In this document: in pieces, positions 17,450-25,935 of the stretch
How positions within the stretch are numbered: position 1 is the stretch's first letter
Layout: each line of letters begins with the position of its first letter
Assembly (NCBI GenBank): GCA_016716305.1
Contig: JADJWP010000002.1
Location: 1,114,501 to 1,178,500 of the forward strand
DNA length: 64,000 nt
DNA from: Chloracidobacterium sp.
Lineage (GTDB): Bacteria > Acidobacteriota > Blastocatellia > Pyrinomonadales > Pyrinomonadaceae
Direction: 5' to 3'
Position numbers and translations under genes: made by a program
The notes under the pieces: generated by a model
Database searches by the model: none
Told to the model about the DNA's origin: nothing
What the model saw: the letters and a program-made list of their open reading frames with translations, nothing else

Positions 17450-18271
17450 CTAGTTTGAAACGAAGATCGCATCGTCGATCTTCTGCCCGAATGTGATCGT
17501 ACCGATACTCGACTCCTCAATGATCTTGTCCTGGGCCCAAAGGACGGTTCTGAAAGGGACGAGCGTCCCCTGAGAGTTGCGGTAGTCGTAGAAGCGACGG
17601 CGATATTTCTGGCCGCCGTCATCATATTCGAGCATCATTACTCGCAGGCTCTTCACACTAATATAAAATCTCGTCTTTCGCTCTACCTTGTCGGTGAGAT
17701 CAATGACATAAAACTCAACGCCCATTATCTTCTCGCGTTCGCCGAGTTCGATCCTTGATTCGTTCTCCTTGTATCGGAGCAATGCCTCGATATTCCGAAA
17801 GTGTAGATTCTCGAACGAACGCAGGGCATCGGCGTTCGGTGTGAAGACCGAATCGTTATAAATACCGATCACCTTTGCGTCCTTATAGAGAAGCGAGTAA
17901 CGCGCGTTTGCGAAGTCTTGTTCGAATCTGATCTGATCGGTCTCCTGCTTATCTCCGCGGCGCGTCCACCGTTGATAACTGATCGAATCCACCCGGCCAT
18001 CCGGGTTCGTCAGGGTTGCTTTACCTCGTTCGAATGCAGATTTCCTGATCTGATCGAGAACTGCGCGTCCGCCGCCAAAGCCGTATATGAATACGGTTGA
18101 TTCGACGATCTGTTCAGCGGTAAAGGCCGTGTTCGAGTTTTTTCCCGTCGACGGCTGGACCGGTCGGTTTCCTTCTGGCGAGGGGGTCGGTTGTTGAGCG
18201 AACAAGATTGCCGACGACAAAAACAGAATCGGGAGTAGGGCAGCAAGTCTGCTCGAGCGCAATGACACCAA
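17450..18271 (-). CDS. secreted hypothetical protein, LolA-like features
   Basis: This is a secreted protein of about 273 residues with signal sequence SSRLAALLPILFLSSAILFA followed by QQPTPSPEG. The mature part contains FTAEQIVESTVFIYGFGGGR, a beta-rich core (DSISYQRWTRRGDKQETDQI, EFYVIDLTDKVERKTRFYIS) and YDDGGQKYRRRFYDYRNSQG near the end, a layout like the LolA-fold secreted proteins elsewhere in the window. I chose a TTG start at 18271 because AGGAGA lies seven bases upstream; an in-frame ATG at 18292 would place that site inside the gene but cannot be excluded. It is divergent from trmL. Confidence 0.6.
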   Translation of the reverse strand: MVSLRSSRLAALLPILFLSSAILFAQQPTPSPEGNRPVQPSTGKNSNTAFTAEQIVESTVFIYGFGGGRAVLDQIRKSAFERGKATLTNPDGRVDSISYQRWTRRGDKQETDQIRFEQDFANARYSLLYKDAKVIGIYNDSVFTPNADALRSFENLHFRNIEALLRYKENESRIELGEREKIMGVEFYVIDLTDKVERKTRFYISVKSLRVMMLEYDDGGQKYRRRFYDYRNSQGTLVPFRTVLWAQDKIIEESSIGTITFGQKIDDAIFVSN

Positions 18272-18459
18272 TGAAATTCTCCTGATCAACATTTGAAAAT
18301 TGCAAAAGCGGATTGTAGCACAATCGCAAAGCACGGAGCATCGTAACGCTCGCGAATCTGCTTTACTCGATGAGGTTTGTAAGCAAAAAGATGCATATTA
18401 CTTGAAGAAAGCTTCCGATGACCTGGTTTATCGCATATGATTGCAATAATCTCATTCAC

Positions 18460-18948
18460 ATGCTTCACGTCGCGCTTTTTGAACCTGAAATACCGCCAAA
18501 TACAGGCAATATAGCGCGTTTGTGCGCGGCGACCGGATCACCACTTCATATCGTCGGAGTGCCTGGATTTCGAATGGACGACCGTACGCTGAAGCGAGCG
18601 GGGCTTGACTACTGGCAGCATGTCGAACTCCATAGACACATCGATCTTGAATCGCTCCAAAAGTCCCTTCGGTCGTCCAGATTTCTCTTTCTTACGACCA
18701 AGTCAGACCGGCTATACACTGATGTTCGTTACGAAGAAAACGACTGTATTGTATTCGGGCCCGAGACGCGCGGTCTTCCTGGCAGCGTACTTTTGGCAAA
18801 TCACGATCGATGCCTGAAGATACCGATGCAAAACCCGAATGTTCGAAGCCTTAACCTCGCTACGAGCGTCGGGATCGTGTTGTATGAAGCGATACGCCAG
18901 CATTCCACGACTAATTCGACACAACAGTTGCCTTCCGCTCGAAATTAG
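18460..18948 (+). CDS. trmL: tRNA (cytidine/uridine-34-2'-O)-methyltransferase TrmL
   Basis: This SPOUT-family methyltransferase of 162 residues modifies the wobble ribose of tRNA-Leu isoacceptors using S-adenosylmethionine. Motifs: LFEPEIPPNTGNIARLCAAT at the N-terminus, RAGLDYW near 45, the SAM-binding trefoil knot signatures IVFGPETRGLP (about 95) and IPMQNPNVRSLNLATSVGIV (about 120), then LYEAIRQ. I chose the ATG at 18460 since it gives the normal TrmL N-terminus; an upstream ATG at 18418 would add 14 residues. It is divergent from the secreted-protein gene at 17450 and precedes the BON gene by 88 bases. Confidence 0.92.
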   Translation: MLHVALFEPEIPPNTGNIARLCAATGSPLHIVGVPGFRMDDRTLKRAGLDYWQHVELHRHIDLESLQKSLRSSRFLFLTTKSDRLYTDVRYEENDCIVFGPETRGLPGSVLLANHDRCLKIPMQNPNVRSLNLATSVGIVLYEAIRQHSTTNSTQQLPSARN

Positions 18949-18986
18949 ATGCCGGACATCCTTTCAATTCGTCAATTCGTCTAAAC

Positions 18987-19010
18987 ATCGTGTCGGGAAT
19001 ACGACACGAT
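18987..19010. promoter_or_regulatory. inverted repeat upstream of BON gene
   Basis: ATCGTGTCG (18987-18995) and CGACACGAT (19002-19010) form a perfect 9-bp inverted repeat with a six-base spacer, 27 bases before the BON gene start. No T-run follows, so it is more like a protein-binding site than a terminator. A regulator is not identified. Confidence 0.4.
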
Positions 19011-19036
19011 AACGTAGAAGGGAGAAGTTTTGAAGG

Positions 19037-19588
19037 ATGAGAGTATTTACCAAGTTTTTTGTGTTGACTTTGGCAGTTGTTGCTATCTCGTTGAGCGGTG
19101 CCTACGGGCAAACCGCCGCATCGGGAGTTTCAGGTGACAGTATTGATCGGCAAGTTCGGAAGAAGATCAATATGTTGCCTTACTACGAGGTGTTCGACTA
19201 CATTACCTACTCGGTCAATGGCGACACCGTCACTCTCTCCGGCAAGGTTCGTAATGGTGTAAACAAGAGCGATGCAGCGAGTGCGGTAAAACGGATCGAG
19301 GGTGTTTCGAATGTAGTCAATAATATCGAAGTGCTGCCGCCGGGCGGCTTTGATGAATCGATCCGTCGCAATCTGTTGCGTTCGGTGGCCAATATGGGCG
19401 GATTGTCGCGATACCTTTGGCCCGTAAATCCGTCGGTCAGGCTCGTCGTAGATCGAGGACACGTGACTCTCGAAGGTTACGTCGCGAACCAGACTGATAG
19501 CGATCTCGCGAGAATGGCGGCGAGCACGGTCTCGGGTGTTTTTTCGGTCACGAATAACCTTGTCGTTGACAAAAACCGTGCGGGCTAG
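19037..19588 (+). CDS. secreted protein with two BON domains
   Basis: This 183-residue periplasmic protein is OsmY-like in build. A signal peptide (ending AYG/QTAAS) precedes BON domain 1 (about 38-100: SIDRQVRKKINMLPYYEVFD, VTLSGKVRNGVNKSDAASAV, GVSNVVNNIEVLP) and BON domain 2 (about 105-178: VTLEGYVANQTDSDLARMAA and SVTNNLVVDK). BON domains bind phospholipid membranes and are linked to osmotic or envelope stress. An inverted repeat lies just upstream and an intrinsic terminator just downstream, so it is a stand-alone transcription unit. AAGG abuts the ATG, and GGGAG lies 14 bases upstream. Confidence 0.82.
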   Translation: MRVFTKFFVLTLAVVAISLSGAYGQTAASGVSGDSIDRQVRKKINMLPYYEVFDYITYSVNGDTVTLSGKVRNGVNKSDAASAVKRIEGVSNVVNNIEVLPPGGFDESIRRNLLRSVANMGGLSRYLWPVNPSVRLVVDRGHVTLEGYVANQTDSDLARMAASTVSGVFSVTNNLVVDKNRAG

Positions 19589-19617
19589 CCATTGACGATG
19601 GTCACAATTTACCGAAG

Positions 19618-19648
19618 ACCGGCCGGCGTACGATTCCTGCCGGTTTTT
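19618..19648 (+). terminator. intrinsic terminator after BON gene
   Basis: ACCGGC (19618-19623) pairs with GCCGGT (19639-19644), with an alternative CCGGC/GCCGG register, followed by TTTTT at 19644-19648. It ends the BON gene before typA. Confidence 0.75.
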
Positions 19649-19761
19649 GCTTTTTGTGGCCTAGACATCTCATTCGCCGATCGCCCACGACCACACTCAT
19701 TTGCCTTTACCGCACCAATCCGTCATTATTTCTGTTTGCTTTAGGGGACGGAATATCGACT

Positions 19762-21573
19762 ATGATACCCAACGACAAGATACGAAACATCGCCATTATC
19801 GCTCACGTTGACCATGGAAAGACGACGCTCGTTGACGCAATGCTGGCTCAATCAGGCACGCATCGTGACAATGAAACGGTCGTTGACCGAGTGATGGACT
19901 CAATGGACCTCGAGCGTGAGCGCGGTATCACGATCATGGCGAAGAACACGTCAGTCCGTTACGGCGACTACAAAATTAACATTCTCGACACACCGGGTCA
20001 CGCTGATTTCGGCGGCGAGGTCGAGCGTGTTCTGAAAATGGTCGACGGCATTGTTCTTCTTGTTGACGCTGCTGAGGGCTGTCTGCCGCAGACAAGATTT
20101 GTGCTACGGAAAGCGCTGGAACTCAAGCTCCCCTGTATCGCTCTCGTCAACAAAATCGACCGTCAGGATGCTCGTCCTGAAGAGGTTTTGGATGAGATCT
20201 ACGACCTGTTCATCGATCTCGGGGCCAATGATCAACAGATCGAGTTTCCGGTTCTTTATTCGATCTCACGTGACGGCGTTGCCAAAAAGAGCCTCGCAGA
20301 CGAAAGCAAAAACCTGATCCCGTTATTCGACCAGATCATCGAAACCATACCCGCACCGCACGCGCTTCGTGACGATTCCCTCCAGTTGCTTGTGGCAAAT
20401 ATTGACTACAATCCATTCGTTGGGCGCCTTGCGATCGGCCGGATCTTCTCAGGACAGATAGCCAAGAACCAGGAAGTCGCGGTCGCCAAGCGTGACGGCA
20501 CCATCGGCAAGACACGCGTAAAGGAGCTTTTCGTTTTCGAAGGCCTCGAACGAACGACGGTTGCAGAAGCAGGTACTGGCGAGATCGTCGCGCTGGCCGG
20601 TTTTGACGATATCGAGATCGGAGAAACGATCACCACAACAGAAAATCCGAAACCTCTGCCCCTCATTAACGTCGACGAGCCGACCATCGCGATGATCTTT
20701 GGCGTTAATACGTCGCCATTTTCAGGCATCGACGGTAAATTCGTGACCTCGCGTCAAATCAAAGAACGGCTCGATCGCGAGTTGCTTGGCAACGTTGCGC
20801 TGCGTGTCGAGCAGACTGAAGCGGCGGAACAGTTCAAGGTCTCGGGCCGCGGTGAACTGCAGCTCGCGATCCTGATCGAAATGATGCGTCGCGAGGGATA
20901 TGAACTTCAGGTATCGAAACCGGAAGTGATCACCAAACGGGACGAGAAGACCGGTGAATTGCTCGAACCTATCGAACTCGTCGTGATCGATGTCCCGGAG
21001 GAGTTCATCGGCGTTGTAACTGAAGCAATGGGCCGCCGCAAGGGTCAGATGACCAAGATGATCAATAACGGCAGCGGCCGCGTCAGGCTGGAATTTGAAG
21101 TACCCTCGCGCGGTTTGATCGGATTCCGCGGCGAGTTTCTCACGGAAACAAAAGGGACTGGCTTGTTAAATACACTGTTCCTGCGGTTCGACAAACACCA
21201 GGGCGAAATGAAATCGCGCCAGACCGGCTCGCTTGTATCTGACAGAATGGGCGAGACGAACACGTACGCTTTATACAACCTGCAGGAACGCGGTGTTTTG
21301 TTCGTCAAACCTCAAGTGAAGGTATACGAAGGCATGATCGTCGGAGAAAACGCCCGAGCGGTCGATCTGGATGTAAACCCGATCAAGGAGAAAAAGCTTT
21401 CGAATATGCGCACCACGAGCGCAGACGAAGCGATGCGTCTCGTCCCGCAGCGTGAAATGTCGCTCGAACGAGCGCTCGAATTCATTGCGGACGACGAATT
21501 GATAGAGGTGACGCCCAAAGCGATCAGGCTCAGAAAGCGCGTTCTGAAGGCAAATGAGCGGCCTAAGAAGTAA
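19762..21573 (+). CDS. typA: translational GTPase TypA/BipA
   Basis: This ribosome-associated GTPase is involved in 50S assembly and stress or low-temperature growth. The 603-residue length is typical. GTPase motifs: G1 AHVDHGKTTL (near residue 13), the RGITI switch-I motif, G3 DTPGH, G4 NKID. EF-G-like domains II, III and V follow, then the BipA-specific C-terminal domain (FLRFDKHQGEMKSRQTGSLV and the MRTTSADEAMRLVP region). I took the ATG at 19762 (MIPNDKIRNIAIIAHVDHGK); an upstream start at 19654 would add 36 unrelated residues. It is convergent with the delta-60 repeat gene, only three bases apart. Confidence 0.95.
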   Translation: MIPNDKIRNIAIIAHVDHGKTTLVDAMLAQSGTHRDNETVVDRVMDSMDLERERGITIMAKNTSVRYGDYKINILDTPGHADFGGEVERVLKMVDGIVLLVDAAEGCLPQTRFVLRKALELKLPCIALVNKIDRQDARPEEVLDEIYDLFIDLGANDQQIEFPVLYSISRDGVAKKSLADESKNLIPLFDQIIETIPAPHALRDDSLQLLVANIDYNPFVGRLAIGRIFSGQIAKNQEVAVAKRDGTIGKTRVKELFVFEGLERTTVAEAGTGEIVALAGFDDIEIGETITTTENPKPLPLINVDEPTIAMIFGVNTSPFSGIDGKFVTSRQIKERLDRELLGNVALRVEQTEAAEQFKVSGRGELQLAILIEMMRREGYELQVSKPEVITKRDEKTGELLEPIELVVIDVPEEFIGVVTEAMGRRKGQMTKMINNGSGRVRLEFEVPSRGLIGFRGEFLTETKGTGLLNTLFLRFDKHQGEMKSRQTGSLVSDRMGETNTYALYNLQERGVLFVKPQVKVYEGMIVGENARAVDLDVNPIKEKKLSNMRTTSADEAMRLVPQREMSLERALEFIADDELIEVTPKAIRLRKRVLKANERPKK

Positions 21574-21576
21574 AGG

Positions 21577-24396
21577 TCATTTTTTTGTGCCGTGTGCAGT
21601 GAAATCCAGTTCGTGCAGATCCCCCAACAGTTCGAATGACCGCTGTTCAGGTTCGAAGACATACCGCTTATGGCCGGCGGTCAACACATAAAACTCGCCA
21701 GCCTGCATTTCATCGAATCGAAAGTAACCGAACGGATTGGTCGCAGCTTCGACGGTGGTGCCGCGGAGCGCATTCAGCAGCGTCAGTCGCGCCCGTCCCA
21801 ATCCATTACCGTTAACGTCAACGATGCGTCCGCTTATCGAAGCATTCCCAGATGTTGGAGCAATATCGTTCTCCAAGCGCGCTAAACCGATGAGACCGCT
21901 CGACGTTCCGGAAAGGACTATCTGCTCGTCTGATTGAAGGTTCATTACCGGGTTGAGATCGGAGTTGCGAAGATCGACCGATGCGATCCCGCCGTTTCCG
22001 AATATCTCGGCCGAACTTGCGGATCGGAATGAACTATCGAGCGTTCCGTCAGGGTTATATCGGACAACAATATAATTTGAATTGCTTCCGAATGTGCCCC
22101 AGCCGGATACAAGGATCTTATCGTCTGACTGGATGACAACGGAACGTGCCTGGCTGTGACCGGTGCCGATCGCAGTGGTCACGATGCCGTCGCCTCCGAA
22201 ACTTGTGTCAAGGCTGCCGTCGTTCTCAAATCGAACGACAGCAATCTCCGTGAATGTGCCGTTGTTTGCCTGGCCGGCTAACACGATCTTACCGTCGGAC
22301 TGTAGTGCGACCGATGCGGCAAGGTCTGATCCAGAAAAGACAGGCGTTGTTGCGATGCCATCAAGATCGAAGGTCGTATCGAGACTGCCGTTCGCATTGT
22401 ATCTGACAACCGTGAAATCGTCGTTCGATCCGTTAGATGAAGATCCGGCAGCGATGATCTTGCCGTCCTTCTGGATCGCGATGTCAACGATATTGGAATG
22501 GCCGGATCCGACCGACGTGGTCACTATCCCATCGGCATCGAAAGTAGTATCAAGGGTTCCGTTCGGATTATACCGAACGACCGTAAAGTGGAAAAAGCCG
22601 GGGTTGGCCGCGCGCCCTGCTACGACGATCTTTTCATCGGACTGAATTTCGGACGTAAACGCCTGGTCATTCCCGATGACAACCGACGTAGTGACCTTCC
22701 CATCGGTGTCAAACGAAGTATCAAGCGTGCCGTCGATGTTATATCGGACAACGGCAAAATTATCTTGCGAACTAACGCGGGTCGAACCCGAGACGACGAT
22801 CTTGCCATCAGGCTGAACGCTGACCGATCGAGCTTCATCGATTCCGGTTCCAACCGCGGTGCGTACCCGTCCGTCACCGTCAAAAGTGTTGTCGAGCATT
22901 CCGTTTGGATTAAGACGGGCCACGACAAAATCGAAGTTCCCCGAAAACAAGAGCGTGCCGACTGAAATGATCTTTCCATCTGATTGGATAGTCGAATCGC
23001 CATGTGCAACCTCGAAGTTACCTGCCTGAACACTCACACGCCCGTCCGTATCGAACGCCGTGTCAAGAGTTCCATTCGTATTGTAACGAGCAAGGGCCGA
23101 ATCTATATCGGTTGATGTTGAGGTCAGGCCAACGGCGATGATCTTCCCGTCAGGCTGCATCGCCGATGCAAGGGCCTCGTCGCGAGAGGTCCCGAATGTC
23201 GTAGTGACTTTGCCGTCGCCATCAAAACTGGTGTCGAGGCTGCCGTCTGCGTTATAGCGTGCCATCGCGAAGTCGTTGTTACCTACCAATGCAAAACCTG
23301 TCACGACTAGCTTGCCGTCTGCCTGTAACAATACGGAACGGCCCTCATCCGAACTGGCGGAAATTGGGGTTGTTGCCAACCCGTCGACGTCGAACGACGC
23401 GTCAAGGCTTCCGTCCGGGTTGTACCTTGCGATCGCAAAATCAAGGTTCGTCATAGTTGCAATACCCGCCGCGACGATCTTGTCGTCGGGCTGTATTACA
23501 ACCGAATAAGCACCATCCCTGCCGGCACCGAATGATGTCGTGACACGTCCGTCGAGGTCGAACGTAGAGTCAAGACTGCCGTTAGGATTGAATCGGGCGA
23601 GGGCGAAATCTTCGGCTGTAGAACCTGAAAATCCGGCAGCGACTATCTTTTCGTCGTCCTGGATCGCAACCGAAAACGCTTCGTCAAACCGGCCGGCAAA
23701 TGCGACTATCACTTTTCCGTCGCCGTCGAATTCCGTGTCGAGGCTGCCGTCCGTGTTGTAGCGGGCAACTGCGAAATCATCGTTGGACGGCCCTTCGCTG
23801 ATTCGCGCCCTTCCCGCAACGACGATCTTTCCGTCGGGCTGTATCGCGACCGATCGGGCAATGTCTATCAAATTGCCGGAGGAAATTGGCGTAACAGCGA
23901 GTCCGTCACCATCAAATGTCGTGTCCGGCGTTCCGTCAGAGTTGTACCGTGCTACCGCAAAATCGGACGATGTACCTACACCTACGGTCTGGCCAACAGC
24001 AACGATCCGACCGTCCGCCTGGATTGCCACGCCGTGAAAGATGTTATTGCTGGTGGAGCTGGGGAAAACAGGCCTGACGATTCCCGAATTGCCAAACGTC
24101 GCATCAAGACTGCCATCTTCGTTGTGTCTGGTGATCAGCGTTTCGAGCATTGCGGACCCGTCAGCATGCACGCCAACAGAAACTGATTTGCCGTCCGGTT
24201 GAATGGCGACACCGTTCAATTGATCGTTACCAATGCCGAAGCCTACTCTGACAGTACCCGTTCCATTGAAGGTGGGGTCAAGGTCACCGGCGGCTTGAGG
24301 CGATGGCATCAGACTCAGATCGTCTGCGAGTTGACCGTACATAAAACTGATCGCCAAGACTCCTAGCAACACTGACATCGAGATGCTCTTTTTCAT
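21577..24396 (-). CDS. large secreted delta-60 repeat protein
   Basis: This secreted protein of about 939 residues is built of delta-60 (TIGR02608-type) repeats. A signal peptide at the N-terminus is followed by about 14 copies of a 57-60-residue unit, each with a VAIQPDGKIVVAG-like strand, DFAVARYN, and a DGSLDTSFDGDGKV-like loop. Each copy likely forms one blade or strand group of a repetitive beta structure. The C-terminal 90 residues are a carboxypeptidase-regulatory/SdrD-like beta domain (ISGRIVDVNGNGLGRARLTL, GYFRFDEMQAGEFYVLTAGH). Such proteins are surface or secreted, with unknown ligand. I chose the ATG at 24396; a GTG at 24411 is possible. The repeated DNA arises from the protein repeats. 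Confidence 0.85.
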   Translation of the reverse strand: MKKSISMSVLLGVLAISFMYGQLADDLSLMPSPQAAGDLDPTFNGTGTVRVGFGIGNDQLNGVAIQPDGKSVSVGVHADGSAMLETLITRHNEDGSLDATFGNSGIVRPVFPSSTSNNIFHGVAIQADGRIVAVGQTVGVGTSSDFAVARYNSDGTPDTTFDGDGLAVTPISSGNLIDIARSVAIQPDGKIVVAGRARISEGPSNDDFAVARYNTDGSLDTEFDGDGKVIVAFAGRFDEAFSVAIQDDEKIVAAGFSGSTAEDFALARFNPNGSLDSTFDLDGRVTTSFGAGRDGAYSVVIQPDDKIVAAGIATMTNLDFAIARYNPDGSLDASFDVDGLATTPISASSDEGRSVLLQADGKLVVTGFALVGNNDFAMARYNADGSLDTSFDGDGKVTTTFGTSRDEALASAMQPDGKIIAVGLTSTSTDIDSALARYNTNGTLDTAFDTDGRVSVQAGNFEVAHGDSTIQSDGKIISVGTLLFSGNFDFVVARLNPNGMLDNTFDGDGRVRTAVGTGIDEARSVSVQPDGKIVVSGSTRVSSQDNFAVVRYNIDGTLDTSFDTDGKVTTSVVIGNDQAFTSEIQSDEKIVVAGRAANPGFFHFTVVRYNPNGTLDTTFDADGIVTTSVGSGHSNIVDIAIQKDGKIIAAGSSSNGSNDDFTVVRYNANGSLDTTFDLDGIATTPVFSGSDLAASVALQSDGKIVLAGQANNGTFTEIAVVRFENDGSLDTSFGGDGIVTTAIGTGHSQARSVVIQSDDKILVSGWGTFGSNSNYIVVRYNPDGTLDSSFRSASSAEIFGNGGIASVDLRNSDLNPVMNLQSDEQIVLSGTSSGLIGLARLENDIAPTSGNASISGRIVDVNGNGLGRARLTLLNALRGTTVEAATNPFGYFRFDEMQAGEFYVLTAGHKRYVFEPEQRSFELLGDLHELDFTAHGTKK

Positions 24397-24596
24397 CGGT
24401 ATCGCCCCCACAGGTCATTTTGACGATTGTCGCTGGCCTTTGATTCGAAAGTCTTCAATATTTTCTGAATTATTTGTGGATTTTTGTTATCTGATGGCTT
24501 TGAGGCATTAAGCAAAGAAAGGTCCGTGAACGTGCTAAATGCGTGTTCTGTCCTACCGAATGCCTTCTTGACACTATGCACCGTCTAAGATATTTT

Positions 24597-24622
24597 ACTG
24601 ATCGGTTAATTAACCGATCAGT
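24597..24622. promoter_or_regulatory. perfect 26-bp palindrome, candidate operator
   Basis: ACTGATCGGTTAA (24597-24609) is followed directly by its exact reverse complement TTAACCGATCAGT. The half-site resembles operators of TetR-type regulators (CGATCGGTT-like), and AT-rich sequence (TTTATATA) follows. The 431-base gap 24412-24842 holds this site and the tRNA-like relic; I see no gene in 24412-24596. No TetR gene lies nearby; the closest regulator gene is the ArsR at 24843. Confidence 0.6.
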
Positions 24623-24633
24623 TTTATATACTT

Positions 24634-24720
24634 TGGAAGCTCTGGGATTGAACCGAGAAAGTCGCTCGGCATACTTGAGTCTTTAACTCACTCTGCCGAT
24701 GAAATTCGTTCGCACATGAC
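24634..24720 (-). pseudogene. tRNA-like relic, class II (Leu/Ser-type)
   Basis: Read on the minus strand, this stretch has tRNA landmarks in order: CGGCAGAGTG (end of an A-box-like D arm), an anticodon-like arm TGAG-TTAAAGA-CTCA with a seven-base loop, a long variable arm CCGAG-CGACTTT-CTCGG, a B-box-like GGTTCAATCCC, and a 3' end GCTTCCA. It is not a working tRNA: the T stem is mispaired and the 5' acceptor complement of AGAGCTT is absent. The loop would give the anticodon AAA, which is not expected for a leucine or serine tRNA. I read it as a decayed or truncated class II tRNA gene. It could be an attachment-site remnant of the decayed gene patch that follows, but that is inference. Confidence 0.4.
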
Positions 24721-24842
24721 CAAATGGTCTTTGTCGATGTCGTGATGCTGAAAACCCGGTACCGACAAGAAATATACAGCGAATGGCCGAGATGGCCGCA
24801 GAAATGGTCATTTGGCCGCACCTGCCTAAACTTACCGAAACC

Positions 24843-25217
24843 ATGCAACCAAAATTTGACGACCCGCTCAGCTCCACGTTTTCCGCACTTGCGGACCCGA
24901 CCCGGCGCGCGATACTTGCGCGCCTCGCTTCGGGCGAGGCGACCGTGACTGAACTTGCAAAGCCGATGAAGATGTCGATGCCGGCCGTTACCAAACACCT
25001 CAAGGTTCTCGAAAAGGCTCGGCTCATCAGACGCGGACGCAAAGCCCAATGGCGCCCCTGTTATCTCGAGGCAACTCCGCTAAAAGATGTGGCGGACTGG
25101 GTCGAGCGTTACCGGCGATATTGGGAACAAAGCTATCAAATTCTGGATGTTCATCTAAAAAGAATACAGGCGAATGAACCTGGCTTTGGCGACATCTTTG
25201 ATAAGGAGACAAGATAG
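24843..25217 (+). CDS. ArsR-family transcriptional regulator
   Basis: This is a 124-residue winged-helix repressor of the ArsR/SmtB family, the subset often found beside SRPBCC (AHSA1) genes. The core is FSALADPTRRAILARLASGE, then VTELAKPMKMSMPAVTKHLK for the recognition helix-turn-helix, KARLIRRGRKAQWRPCYLEA for the wing, and a C-terminal helix with WVERYRRYWEQSYQ. No metal-binding cysteine pair is seen. I chose the ATG at 24843, giving the usual MQPKFDDPLSSTFSALADP-like start; 24783 is an alternative. It abuts the broken SRPBCC gene (stop at 25217, GTG at 25218), so the pair was an operon. Its target is probably its own promoter region. Confidence 0.85.
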   Translation: MQPKFDDPLSSTFSALADPTRRAILARLASGEATVTELAKPMKMSMPAVTKHLKVLEKARLIRRGRKAQWRPCYLEATPLKDVADWVERYRRYWEQSYQILDVHLKRIQANEPGFGDIFDKETR

Positions 25218-25562
25218 TGGCGAACACGACCAAAATAGTTGCTGAACCGTACAAGCAGGAATTTCATATCATTCGAGAATTTGGCGCTCCGTGCGAGTTG
25301 GATTTCGAGGCTGACGTCGACCCCGCGATACACGTCAAGTGGGTGCGTCCGAAGGGATGACGATGACGATCGAGACATGGGACTGCCGCAACGGCGGTTC
25401 GTATAAGTACACCCATGAACGAGATACAAAAAGATATTCGTTCTTCGGCGTCTTCCATGAAGTGCTCACCCCGGAGCGCATTATCGGGACATTTGAATTT
25501 GATGGGCTGCCCGAACGCGGCCATATGATACTTGGAGCAACCGTTTTCGAAGAGTTGGCAGA
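25218..25562 (+). pseudogene. frameshifted, truncated SRPBCC (AHSA1-like) gene
   Basis: The reading frame starts at GTG 25218, directly after the ArsR stop, with ANTTKIVAEPYKQEFHIIRE and then WVRPKG before a TGA at 25335. It resumes in the +1 frame with TMTIETWDCRNGGSYKYTHE and TPERIIGTFEFDGLPERGHM. Restoring one T after AAGGGA (making KG-L-TMTIE) reconnects the two parts into a normal AHSA1-type SRPBCC sequence. A single-base deletion near 25335 is therefore the simplest explanation. The second part runs to about ATVFEELAD (25560) and then loses family similarity; the expected last 50-60 residues are gone, replaced by the VOC tail. A sequencing error could explain the frameshift but not the missing 3' end. 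Confidence 0.75.
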
Positions 25563-25733
25563 TAGCTGCGAGATAAATTCGGTATATCATGGCAGGTAAT
25601 CCCGCCAATCTTAACCGAGCTATTTGCCGACGCGAACCGCGTGAAAGCCGGTCGTGTTGCTCAGGCGATGTTCAAGATGAACAAGATGATCATCGCCGAC
25701 CCCGAAGCCGCTGCATTCGATCAGAAAGCTTAA
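25563..25733 (+). pseudogene. 3' remnant of a VOC (PhnB-like) gene
   Basis: In the frame of codon 25572, translation reads LRDKFGISWQVIPPILTELF followed by VKAGRVAQAMFKMNKMIIAD and ends at TAA 25731-25733. The WQVIPPxLxEL then RVxxAMxKMxKI pattern is the C-terminus of PhnB/3-demethylubiquinone-methyltransferase-like VOC proteins. An in-frame TAG at 25563 (where a Trp codon would be expected) precedes it, and the whole N-terminal two thirds are missing. ArsR, SRPBCC and VOC genes commonly occur together, so one deletion probably removed the SRPBCC 3' end and the VOC 5' part. The 202 bases to the next gene show nothing recognisable. Confidence 0.7.
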
Positions 25734-25935
25734 GTCAGCGATCGAATCGACTCCATTCCGGCGTTGCGACGAAAGTTGGTCAAGTATTCAGCTCAACTCT
25801 CGGTATCGCGAAGAATAGCTAATCAAACGGGGCATCGCGGTCGGTATTCGCGGAAACATCTTGGTCGTGTCCGGAGTGAATAATTCTCTGGTTGAGAGTA
25901 AAATTGCGGGAAACGGCAATCGCCTCGTCAGCATT

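Noticed and set aside
21577..24396. Regularly repeated DNA suggesting a repeat array or CRISPR
   Set aside because: Period is about 170-180 bases and copies are diverged; they encode protein repeats. No CRISPR-like spacing exists.
24624..25049. Long minus-strand frames opposite the ArsR gene
   Set aside because: They are antisense shadows of the ArsR coding sequence, rich in Arg/His/Ser with no domain.
24597..25935. Mobile genetic element or genomic island
   Set aside because: A tRNA relic and broken genes are present, but there is no integrase, transposase or flanking direct repeat. Island status is unproven.
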